Positions 6,741 through 14,070 of a DNA stretch of 48,912 nt are shown piece by piece. Under the pieces are notes generated by a model. The model was not told where the DNA came from and did no database searches. It was given only the letters and a program-made list of their open reading frames with translations. Positions within the stretch are counted from its first letter, which is position 1; each line of letters opens with the position of its first letter. The stretch comes from Candidatus Nitricoxidireducens bremensis (lineage in GTDB: Bacteria; Pseudomonadota; Gammaproteobacteria; Burkholderiales; Rhodocyclaceae), in the NCBI GenBank assembly GCA_030247725.1, contig JAOTRT010000018.1, positions 1-48,912 on the forward strand, in the 5' to 3' direction. Made by a program: the position numbers and the translations under genes.

Positions 6741-7766
6741 ATGGACCCCGTGACACATGCCCTCCTGGGCGCCACCGCGGCCCAGGCCGCCCTCGGCTCC
6801 CGGCTGGGCGGCCGGGCCTGGATGGTCGGCGCCGTCGGCGGCCTGCTGCCCGATGCGGACATCCTGATTTCCAGCGCCGCCGATCCCCTGCTGGCGATCC
6901 AGTACCACCGGCAGTTCACCCATGCCCTGGCCTTCATTCCCCTCGGCGGACTGGTGGCGGCCCTGCCCTGGCTGGCGCGGCGGCGTTATCGCGCCGAGGG
7001 CGGGGCGGTCTATGGGGCGGCGATCCTGGGCTACGGTACCCACGGCCTGCTGGATGCCTGCACGAACTACGGCACCCATCTGCTGTGGCCCTTCTCGCCG
7101 CTGCGCTCGGCCTGGCACTGGATGACCACCGTGGGGCCGCTGCTGACCCTGGCCCTGCTGATCGGCCTGGTGCTGGCCCTGCGCCGCCGTTCGCGGGGGC
7201 CGGCGGTGGCGGCCCTGGTCTTCGGGCTGGCCTACGTCGGCACGGCGGCCCTGCAGCGGGAGCGGGCCCTCGACGTGCAGGCCGTGGTGGCGGCGGCCCG
7301 GGGTCACCCGGTGGAGCGGGCCGAGATGTTCCCCTCGGTGGGCAACCCCTTCGTCTGGCGCTCGGCCTACGCTTCGGCCGGGGTGCTGCACATGGATCGG
7401 GTGCGTGTCCTCGGTCCCGGACCGGCCCTGTGGAAGGACGGCGGCACCATGCCCCTGCTGGCCGCGGCCGACCTGCCGGCGGAGCTGCGGGCCGACGCCC
7501 GCGTGATGCGGGATTTCGGTCGCTTCAGTTATTTCTCCGCCGGTTGGGTGGCGCGGGCCGCCGACGATCCGACGGTCATCGGCGACGCCCGCTATTCCCT
7601 GCGCACCGACCGCTACGAGCCCATCTGGGGCGTGCGCTTCCATCCGGGCGCGGAGCGGCCCACCGAGTGGGTGGACCGGACGGTGCGCAACCGCATCCCG
7701 CTCGCCGAGCTGGGGCGGGAGATCGCCGGCACGGCGCCGGGCTACCGGGCGCTGCCGGGCTCCTAG
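6741..7766 (+). CDS. YdjM/YbcI-family membrane-bound metal-dependent hydrolase
   Basis: A 341-residue inner-membrane protein of the YdjM (DUF457) family, annotated as metal-dependent hydrolases; true substrates are not established. The family's His/Asp motifs are all visible near the N-terminus: PVTHALLG (residues 3-10), LLPDADIL (about 35-42), HRQFTHAL (about 56-63) and HGLLDACTNYGTHLLWPFS (about 103-121). Several hydrophobic helices follow through residue 190, after which there is a soluble C-terminal domain of about 150 residues. The next gene, ycaO, is in the same direction after 96 bases. The upstream region is shared divergently with the TonB receptor operon. The ATG was selected because it directly precedes the first conserved motif; no strong ribosome-binding site is visible. 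Confidence 0.8.
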   Translation: MDPVTHALLGATAAQAALGSRLGGRAWMVGAVGGLLPDADILISSAADPLLAIQYHRQFTHALAFIPLGGLVAALPWLARRRYRAEGGAVYGAAILGYGTHGLLDACTNYGTHLLWPFSPLRSAWHWMTTVGPLLTLALLIGLVLALRRRSRGPAVAALVFGLAYVGTAALQRERALDVQAVVAAARGHPVERAEMFPSVGNPFVWRSAYASAGVLHMDRVRVLGPGPALWKDGGTMPLLAAADLPAELRADARVMRDFGRFSYFSAGWVARAADDPTVIGDARYSLRTDRYEPIWGVRFHPGAERPTEWVDRTVRNRIPLAELGREIAGTAPGYRALPGS

Positions 7767-7862
7767 GCGTCCGGCCATAGGCACCGCGCCGGCGGCGCCT
7801 GCGGATGGACAGCCGGGCCGCCGGCCTCTATGCTGCGCCTCCCCACGGTCGGACTTCTCCCC

Positions 7863-9575
7863 ATGCAAACCCAAAGCTTCATCGCCGGCAAGGATGCCTC
7901 CCTCGAATCCTCCATCGCCACCATGCAGGACAAGCTGGCGGCCCTCGGCTTCCACGTCGAGGAGCACTCCTGGCTCAATCCGGTGGACGGCGTCTGGTCG
8001 GTGCACCTGCGCGAGCGGGATTGCCCGCTGCTGTTCACCAACGGCAAGGGCGCGTCCCAGCTGGCGGCCCGGGCCAGCGCCCTCGGCGAGTTCTTCGAGC
8101 GCCTGTCCTGCAACTATTTCTGGAGCCACTACTACCTCGGGCGGGAGGTGGCGGGGCGCGAGTTCGTCCATTACCCCCAGGAACGCTGGTTCCCCGCCGC
8201 CGGTGGCGACTGGCCTGAGGATCTGCTGACGCCGGAACTGCGCGCCCTCTACAACCCGGAGGGCAGCATCGACGCGGCCACGCTGGTGGACCTCAATTCC
8301 GGCAACGCCGAGCGCGGCATCTGCGCGCTGCCTTACGTGCGTCAGCGCGACGGCGCCACCGTGTGGTTCCCGGTGAACGTGATCGGCAACCTCTACGTCA
8401 GCAACGGCATGTCGGCCGGCAACACGCGGGACGAGGCACGCACCCAGGCCTTGTCCGAGATCTTCGAGCGCCACGTGAAGTTCCGCATCATCGCCGAGGG
8501 CCTGTGCCTGCCGGACGTGCCGGAAGCGGTGATCGCCCGCTATCCGCGCATCGCCGCCGGCATCGCCGGCCTGCGGGAGGCGGGCTTCGGCATCCTGGTG
8601 AAGGACGCCTCCCTCGGCGGCGAGTATCCGGTGATGAACGTGACCCTGCTGCATCCCGAGGACCAGGGCTGCTTCTCCAGCTTCGGCGCCCATCCGCGCT
8701 TCGAGATCGCCCTGGAGCGGGCCTTGACAGAACTGTTGCAGGGGCGCGCCCTCGACGCCCTGGCCGGCTTCCCCGAGCCGGGCTTCGACCTGGAGGAGAT
8801 CGCCAGCGCGCCCAACATCGAGATCCATTTCGTGGACTCCAGCGGCATCATCAGTTGGAACTTCCTCGCCAGCGAACCGGACTTCCCCTTCGTGGACTGG
8901 AACTTCGGCGGCACCACCGCCGAGGACCACGCCTGGCTGGTGGAGCGGGCCCACGCCGACGGCCGCGACGTCTATGTGGCCGACTTCAGCCACCTGGGTG
9001 TGTACGCCTGCCGCATCCTGGTGCCGGGCATGTCGGAGATCTATCCCCTCGACGAACTGGAATGGGAGAACAACAGCGTCGGCAACGAAGTGCGCGCGGC
9101 GATCCTGCATCTGTCGGAGCTGGACGACGACGCCTGCGCCGACCTGCTGGATGCGCTCAACGAGCGCGGCATCGCCGACGAGCGCCCAGTGGCCGCCCTC
9201 ATCGGCCTGGCGGCGGACAAGGGTTCCCTCTGGGAGGATCTGCGCGTCGGCGAGTTGAAGACCCTGCTGGCCCTGGCCATCGGCGACGCGGAGGCGATCC
9301 GCGAGGGCTGCGACTGGGTGGCCAACTTCGAGCAGCTCGACGCCGGCCGGCGCCGGGTCTATCGCTGCGTCGGCACATTGCTGAACCTGGAGGACGCGGC
9401 GCCCTACCGCCATGCCCTGACCCGCCTCTACGGCGCAGAAACCCTGCGCCGGGCCGAGGCTTTGCTGGCCGGCGAGGAGCGCTTCTTCGGCCTGGCGGCG
9501 CCAGGCCTGGGCCTGGCGGGCTGCGACATGCACGGGCGCCTGCTGGCGGCCTACGACAAGCTCCATCGGCGTTAG
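7863..9575 (+). CDS. ycaO: YcaO, ATP-dependent cyclodehydratase-fold protein linked to ribosomal S12 modification
   Basis: A 570-residue protein that matches E. coli YcaO (about 586 residues) along its whole length, from the opening FIAGKDASLESSIATMQDKL through NVIGNLYVSNGMSAGNTR (about 178-195) and FSSFGAHPRFEIALERALTE to the C-terminal helical domain. E. coli YcaO takes part in beta-methylthiolation of ribosomal protein S12 together with RimO. The YcaO fold binds ATP and activates amide bonds. The C-terminal extension (about residues 400-570) is typical of this branch and differs from YcaO enzymes of peptide-natural-product clusters. No precursor peptide or partner dehydrogenase gene is nearby. 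The ATG at 7863 aligns with the E. coli start; an in-frame upstream ATG at 7830 would add 11 non-conserved residues. Confidence 0.92.
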   Translation: MQTQSFIAGKDASLESSIATMQDKLAALGFHVEEHSWLNPVDGVWSVHLRERDCPLLFTNGKGASQLAARASALGEFFERLSCNYFWSHYYLGREVAGREFVHYPQERWFPAAGGDWPEDLLTPELRALYNPEGSIDAATLVDLNSGNAERGICALPYVRQRDGATVWFPVNVIGNLYVSNGMSAGNTRDEARTQALSEIFERHVKFRIIAEGLCLPDVPEAVIARYPRIAAGIAGLREAGFGILVKDASLGGEYPVMNVTLLHPEDQGCFSSFGAHPRFEIALERALTELLQGRALDALAGFPEPGFDLEEIASAPNIEIHFVDSSGIISWNFLASEPDFPFVDWNFGGTTAEDHAWLVERAHADGRDVYVADFSHLGVYACRILVPGMSEIYPLDELEWENNSVGNEVRAAILHLSELDDDACADLLDALNERGIADERPVAALIGLAADKGSLWEDLRVGELKTLLALAIGDAEAIREGCDWVANFEQLDAGRRRVYRCVGTLLNLEDAAPYRHALTRLYGAETLRRAEALLAGEERFFGLAAPGLGLAGCDMHGRLLAAYDKLHRR

Positions 9576-9667
9576 CGGTGACCGGCGGGGATTTCCCCGC
9601 CAAGCTGGAGGGCAGGGCGGGCGGCCGATATAATCCGCACTCCCCTTCCCGTTTCGCCCCCCCGACC

Positions 9668-10909
9668 ATGCAGACCGAACTGGCCGATTTCATCCGCGAT
9701 ACGCCTGCCGGCCGGGAAGCCGAGGAAATCCTGCGCAAGTGCGTGCATTGCGGTTTCTGCACGGCCACCTGCCCGACCTACCAGCTGCTGGGCGACGAAC
9801 TGGACGGTCCGCGCGGACGCATCTACCTGATGAAGCAGATGCTGGAAGGGGGCGAGGTCAGCGAGAAGACGCGCCTGCACCTGGACCGCTGCCTGACCTG
9901 CCGTTCCTGCGAGACCACCTGCCCGTCGGGCGTCCATTACTCGCGGCTGCTGGACATCGGCCGCGCGGTGGCGGAGCGCAAGGCGCCGCGCGGCGGCGTG
10001 GATGCGCTGCTGCGCTCCGTCCTCAAGCATTTCCTGCCGCGCTCCTGGCTGTTCGCGCCGGCCATGAAAATGGGCCAGGCGGTGCGCGATTATCTGCCCG
10101 CGGCCCTCAAGGCCAAGGTGCCGGCGCCCCAGGCATCCGGTACTTGGCCTCCGGCGCGCCATCCGCGCCGCATGCTGGCGCTGGCGGGCTGCGTGCAGCC
10201 GGCCATGGCGCCCAACATCAACACGGCGGCGGCGCGGGTGCTGGACCGCATCGGCATCTCTTTGGTGACGGCGCCGAAGGCCGGCTGCTGCGGCGCCGTG
10301 CGCCTGCACCTCAACGACGCCGAGGGCGCGCGGGACGACGCCCGCCGCAACATCGACGCCTGGTGGCCCCTGGTGAACGCGGAGGGCGGCGCCGAGGCCA
10401 TCGTCATGACGGCCTCGGGCTGCGGCGTCCAGGTGCGCGACTACGCCCACCTGCTGCAGGGCGACGCCCGCTACGAAGCCAAGGCGGCGCGCATCGCCCT
10501 GCTGACCAAGGACATCAGCGAGATCGTGGCGGCGGAGGGCGGGCGTCTGCTGCCGCTGCTGGCGGAGCGCTGCGCCGACAGGCCGCGCACGCCCCTGGCC
10601 TTCCATTCCCCCTGCACGCTGCAGCACGGCCAGAAGATCCGCGGCGTCGTCGAGAGCCTGCTGACGGCGGCGGGCTTCGAGTTGACGCCGGTGGCGGATT
10701 CCCACCTGTGCTGCGGCTCGGCGGGCACCTATTCGGTGCTCCAGCCGGAGCTGTCCACCCGCCTGCGCGACAACAAGCTCGCGGCGCTGGGCGCCGGCCG
10801 CCCCGTGGGGGTCGCCAGCGCCAACATCGGTTGCATCACCCATCTCCAGTCCGGCACCGAACTGCCCGTGCGACACTGGATCGAATACCTCGACGAGAGC
10901 TTGAACTGA
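9668..10909 (+). CDS. glcF: Glycolate oxidase iron-sulfur subunit
   Basis: A 413-residue protein close to the usual length of GlcF. Two 4Fe-4S ferredoxin-type motifs lie at the N-terminus: Cys25, 28, 31, 35 (KCVHCGFCTATCP) and Cys75, 78, 81, 85 (RCLTCRSCETTCP). Two CCG cysteine-rich domains follow, with GCVQP, AGCCGA, ASGCG, HSPCTLQH and LCCGSAGTY. GlcF passes electrons from the flavin subunits GlcD and GlcE during glycolate oxidation at the membrane. GlcD and GlcE are not in this window; the upstream neighbour is ycaO, so glcF must work with subunits encoded elsewhere, or with a related D-2-hydroxyacid dehydrogenase. The start at 9668 aligns with family N-termini. Confidence 0.92.
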   Translation: MQTELADFIRDTPAGREAEEILRKCVHCGFCTATCPTYQLLGDELDGPRGRIYLMKQMLEGGEVSEKTRLHLDRCLTCRSCETTCPSGVHYSRLLDIGRAVAERKAPRGGVDALLRSVLKHFLPRSWLFAPAMKMGQAVRDYLPAALKAKVPAPQASGTWPPARHPRRMLALAGCVQPAMAPNINTAAARVLDRIGISLVTAPKAGCCGAVRLHLNDAEGARDDARRNIDAWWPLVNAEGGAEAIVMTASGCGVQVRDYAHLLQGDARYEAKAARIALLTKDISEIVAAEGGRLLPLLAERCADRPRTPLAFHSPCTLQHGQKIRGVVESLLTAAGFELTPVADSHLCCGSAGTYSVLQPELSTRLRDNKLAALGAGRPVGVASANIGCITHLQSGTELPVRHWIEYLDESLN

Positions 10910-10944
10910 AGTGAAACACTTCCTCGCATCGGCTGTGGTGCGCG

Positions 10945-11050
10945 CTCGGGCGGGTGGGGTGCCCTGCCCCGCTCCATGTCACCCGTCGCCGGCCTGCGGC
11001 CGGCTCCTCCTTCTTTACTTGCGCGGAGCAGGGCACCCCACCCGCCCGAG
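10945..11050. repeat. Perfect 23-bp inverted repeat around a 60-base core
   Basis: The left arm at 10945-10967 (CTCGGGCGGGTGGGGTGCCC, then TGC) is the exact reverse complement of 11028-11050. Beyond the arms, GCATCGG (10927-10933) matches CCGATGC (11050-11056 region) with a 12-base interruption on the left, so the ancestral palindrome was longer. The core contains GCCGGCCTGCGGCCGGC, itself a hairpin. Size and form fit a REP/BIME-like or non-autonomous mobile repeat rather than a terminator. Confidence 0.75.
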
Positions 11051-11099
11051 CCGATGCCGCCGTGGGTGTTTGCCCGTCTCAAGGCACCGACGACTCCAG

Positions 11100-11199
11100 C
11101 CAAGGATGGCGGGTATCCGACTCCCGCAAGTCAAGGAGGAGGGCCGATGCTCTTTCGGCCCGGGGAACATGGAGGGAGGCGGATACCCGCCGTCCTTGG
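11100..11199. repeat. Second inverted repeat, 19 of 20 bp
   Basis: CCAAGGATGGCGGGTATCCG at 11100-11119 is matched by its inverse at 11180-11199 with a single mismatch. The 60-base interior contains GGCCGATGCTCTTTCGGCC, a smaller hairpin. Arm length and core length are almost the same as in the neighbouring repeat at 10945-11050, although the arm sequences differ. The two units therefore look like members of one class of element inserted side by side. Confidence 0.75.
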
Positions 11200-11283
11200 C
11201 GTGCGCCCAACACCCCGTTTCATCCACCGCAACACCCACGTTTCATGCGTCGCGGAAGACGCACAGCATCATGGAGCACTGAC

Positions 11284-12126
11284 ATGGCTATAGATCCCGA
11301 CAAGGCAATGAAGGAACTGGTGTCCAAGGGCATCAAGATTCCACCCCAGCCGAAGGTGCTCATCGAGCTGCGCAAGATGCTCGGTGGTGACGATTACGAC
11401 ATGCGCTCCCTGGCGCGGGTGATCTCCCAGGACCCGGGCATCTCGGCCATGCTGTTCAAGGCGGCCCGCTCGCCGGTGTTCGGCCGCGGCAAGAAGTTCG
11501 ACTCCCTCGAACAGGTCGTCATGGTGGTCGGCGTCAAGCAGACCTTCAACCTGGTGCAGGCCATGGCGCTGACGAGCTCCGTGTCCGACAAGACGCGCAA
11601 GGCTTTCGAGATCTTCTGGACCCGTTCCCAGGAGATCGCCCAGATGGCGGCCCTCATCGCCGAGGACCGCATCTCCGTCTGCAACGTGTTTCCCGACCAG
11701 GCCTACATGGCCGGCATCTTCCACGAGTGCGGCGTGCCGGTGCTGATGCAGCGCTTCCCCGACTACTGCAAGGCCCTGCAGCTGGAGAACACCTGCTGCT
11801 GGCCCAACCTGTCCGACGAGGACGAACGCTTCCACGTGGACCATTGCAGCGTCGGCTACCTGGTCGCCAAGCACTGGAACCTGCCGGACTTCGTCTGCGC
11901 GGCGATCCAGTACCACCACGAGATGCCGCGCGACGAGATCGGCACGGCCTGCACCCTGGTGGCCATCATCCAGCTCGCCAGCCACTTCTACCACCGCATC
12001 ACCCGCGTGGACGACCCGCTCTGGCCGAAGATCCGCGAGTTCGTGCTCAACGAGGTGGGCATCCACGTGGATGGCGAGCAGGAATACTTCGACGAGATCA
12101 GCGAGCGCTACCTCGACCGTCACTGA
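11284..12126 (+). CDS. HDOD-domain signalling protein
   Basis: A 280-residue protein made almost entirely of one HDOD domain. The entry segment IPPQPKVLIELRKMLGG and the helix LARVISQDPGISAMLFKAA (about 43-61) are typical, as are IFHECGVPVLM and the AIQYHHE stretch. HDOD domains resemble HD phosphohydrolases but have lost the metal-binding residues, and they usually act as adaptors in bacterial signalling, often with cyclic di-GMP or chemotaxis systems. No other domain is attached. The acyl-CoA synthetase gene begins 7 bases after the stop, so the two are probably cotranscribed. Start ATG at 11284 is the first in frame after the repeat region. Confidence 0.85.
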   Translation: MAIDPDKAMKELVSKGIKIPPQPKVLIELRKMLGGDDYDMRSLARVISQDPGISAMLFKAARSPVFGRGKKFDSLEQVVMVVGVKQTFNLVQAMALTSSVSDKTRKAFEIFWTRSQEIAQMAALIAEDRISVCNVFPDQAYMAGIFHECGVPVLMQRFPDYCKALQLENTCCWPNLSDEDERFHVDHCSVGYLVAKHWNLPDFVCAAIQYHHEMPRDEIGTACTLVAIIQLASHFYHRITRVDDPLWPKIREFVLNEVGIHVDGEQEYFDEISERYLDRH

Positions 12127-12133
12127 CATCGCC

Positions 12134-13810
12134 ATGAAGCTCGAACGCGCCGCCGGCTGGCAGCAACTGCGGGAGGGCTTTCGCTGGCAGCTGCCGGCCC
12201 GCTACAACATCGCCCAGGAATGCTGCGGACGCTGGGCCGGCGAGCGCTCCCGCTTCGCCCTCTACTACGAGGACGAGGCGGGCCGTGAGGAAGCCTGGAC
12301 CTTCTGGGACATCCAGCAGGAGGCCAACCGCCTCGCCAACGTGCTGGCCGCCATGGGCGTCATGGCCGGCGACCGGGTGGCGATCCTGCTGCCCCAGCGC
12401 CCCGAGACGGCCATCGCCCACATGGCCTGCTACCAGATGGGGGCCGTGGCGGTGCCCCTGTCCCATCTGTTCGGCGCCGAGGCGGTCGAATACCGGCTCG
12501 CCCACTCGGAAGCGCGCGTCGCCGTCGTGGATGCCGGCACCCTGGAAACCCTTGCCGCGGTGCGCGAGCGCCTGCCGCAACTGCGCCATGTCATCGGCGT
12601 CGGCGGTGCGCGGGAGTCCTGGGTGCGCGAGTGGGAGCGGCTGCTGCCGCTGGCGTCTACGCGCTACGCGGCGGCGGACACGGCGGCGGACACGGCGGCG
12701 GACGATCCGGCCCTCATCATCTACACTTCCGGCACTACCGGCGATCCGAAGGGCGCCCTGATGGCCCAGCGCACCCTGCTGGGCAACCTGCCGGGCTTCG
12801 TCTGTTCCCACGACTTCTATCCCCAGCCGGGCGACATGTTCTGGTCGCCGGCCGACTGGGCGTGGACCGGCGGCCTGTTCGACGCCCTGCTGCCGGCCTG
12901 GAACTTCGGCCAGCCCATCCTGGCCTACCGGGGCCGCTTCGATGCGGAGAAGGCCTTCTGGCTCATGGAGAAGTACGGCATCCGCAATACCTTCCTGTTT
13001 CCGACGGCCCTGAAGATGATGATGAAGGCCTGCCCGACGCCGCGGGCCAAGCACGACATCGGGCTGCGCAGCCTCATGAGCGGCGGCGAAGCGGTAGGCG
13101 AGGCGGTGTTCGAGTGGGCGCGGGCCGAGCTCGGCGTCACCATCAACGAGATCTTCGGCCAGACCGAGATCAACTACGTGGTCGGCGGCTGCGGTTCGGT
13201 GTATGCGCCGAAGCCCGGCGCCATGGGGCGGCCCTATCCTGGCCACGAGGTGGCGCTTCTCGACGACGATGGCAATCCGGTGGCCGCCGGCGAGGTGGGC
13301 GAGGTCTGCGTGAAGCGCAGTTGCGGCGGCGAGGCGGACCCGGTGTTCCTGCTGGAATACTGGCAGAACCCGCAAGCGACGCGGGCCAAGTATTTCGGCA
13401 CGGGGGAGCAGGCCTGGGGCCGCACCGGCGATCTGGCGAAGCAGGACGCCGATGGCTACCTCTGGTACCAGGGCCGTGCCGACGACGTCTTCAAGAGCGC
13501 CGGCTACCGCATCGGTCCCGGCGAGATCGAGAACTGCCTGCTGAAGCATCCGGCCGTCGCCAACGCGGCGGTGATCGGTGCGCCCGACGCGACGCGCGGC
13601 ACCTTCGTCAAGGCCTTCGTCGTGCTGCAGCCGGACCGGCGTCCGAGCGCCGAACTGGAGGCGGACCTGCAGGCCCACGTGCGGCAGTCCCTGGCGCCCT
13701 GGCAGACGCCGAAGGCGATAGAATTTATCGACGCCCTGCCCATGACGACGACGGGGAAGGTCCAACGGCGCGTCCTGCGCCAGCGCGAGGAGAAGGGGAG
13801 CCAGCCATGA
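12134..13810 (+). CDS. AMP-forming acyl-CoA synthetase
   Basis: A 558-residue member of the ANL superfamily, most like medium-chain acyl-CoA/acetyl-CoA-like synthetases. The P-loop IIYTSGTTGDPKGAL (about 196-210), the GQTEINY adenine-binding motif, the TGDLAKQD hinge-region Asp, the A8-loop region DDVFKSAGYRIGPGEIE and the catalytic Lys in TTTGKVQRR near the C-terminus are all visible. It should activate a carboxylic acid with ATP to an acyl-adenylate and then a CoA thioester; chain-length preference cannot be read. A 12-base unit repeated at about 12671-12706 encodes AADTAADTAADD just before the P-loop, an unusual expansion. The start at 12134 follows the HDOD stop by 7 bases and the stop overlaps the next ATG (ATGA). 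Confidence 0.88.
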   Translation: MKLERAAGWQQLREGFRWQLPARYNIAQECCGRWAGERSRFALYYEDEAGREEAWTFWDIQQEANRLANVLAAMGVMAGDRVAILLPQRPETAIAHMACYQMGAVAVPLSHLFGAEAVEYRLAHSEARVAVVDAGTLETLAAVRERLPQLRHVIGVGGARESWVREWERLLPLASTRYAAADTAADTAADDPALIIYTSGTTGDPKGALMAQRTLLGNLPGFVCSHDFYPQPGDMFWSPADWAWTGGLFDALLPAWNFGQPILAYRGRFDAEKAFWLMEKYGIRNTFLFPTALKMMMKACPTPRAKHDIGLRSLMSGGEAVGEAVFEWARAELGVTINEIFGQTEINYVVGGCGSVYAPKPGAMGRPYPGHEVALLDDDGNPVAAGEVGEVCVKRSCGGEADPVFLLEYWQNPQATRAKYFGTGEQAWGRTGDLAKQDADGYLWYQGRADDVFKSAGYRIGPGEIENCLLKHPAVANAAVIGAPDATRGTFVKAFVVLQPDRRPSAELEADLQAHVRQSLAPWQTPKAIEFIDALPMTTTGKVQRRVLRQREEKGSQP

Positions 13811-14052
13811 CCGACACGACTTCCGGCGACGAAAAGCGGCGCGACGTGGAAATCCGCCAGCTGTTCGTCGAGGCCTACGACATTCTCGAACCCTTCTTCG
13901 ATCCGGCCAACCAGTGGGCCGGCCACGGCCACGAGCACCTGGCCTACCGCGCCCTCCACGAGCATTTCCCCAAGCTCTCCGGCGACCAGATCTTCATCAT
14001 CGTGGATGCGGCGCGCCGCGTCTTCGCTTCCGGCGGCAAGCCGGCTCCCTGA
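13807..14052 (+). CDS. Small acidic hypothetical protein coupled to the acyl-CoA synthetase
   Basis: An 81-residue protein of no family I recognise. It is mostly helical and acidic, with the stretch VEIRQLFVEAYDILEPFFDP and a His-rich loop GHGHEHLAYR in the middle. The ATG overlaps the acyl-CoA synthetase stop (ATGA), so the two are translationally coupled and probably function together. It could be a regulatory or stabilising partner of the synthetase, but that rests on position only. The gene ends 18 bases before the convergent GGDEF-EAL gene. Confidence 0.7.
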   Translation: MTDTTSGDEKRRDVEIRQLFVEAYDILEPFFDPANQWAGHGHEHLAYRALHEHFPKLSGDQIFIIVDAARRVFASGGKPAP

Positions 14053-14070
14053 GGGCCGGCCGTCCCGGCT

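Larger units (their letters stand above)
10910..11283. other. Intergenic region made of repeats
   Basis: There is no convincing gene in these 374 bases. Two large inverted repeats (10945-11050 and 11100-11199) fill most of it. The last 80 bases are less structured and should hold the ribosome-binding region of the HDOD gene. Short open frames that cross the region read through the repeats on both strands and do not look like protein. Confidence 0.6.

Noticed and set aside
6717..9566. A 949-codon open frame on the minus strand
   Set aside because: It lies opposite two well-supported genes (YdjM-like and ycaO). Its translation is rich in Gly, Ala, Arg and His without domain structure, as expected for the antisense of GC-rich genes.
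7863..9575. YcaO as part of a peptide natural-product cluster
   Set aside because: The full-length match to E. coli YcaO and the absence of a precursor peptide, dehydrogenase or exporter nearby argue against it.
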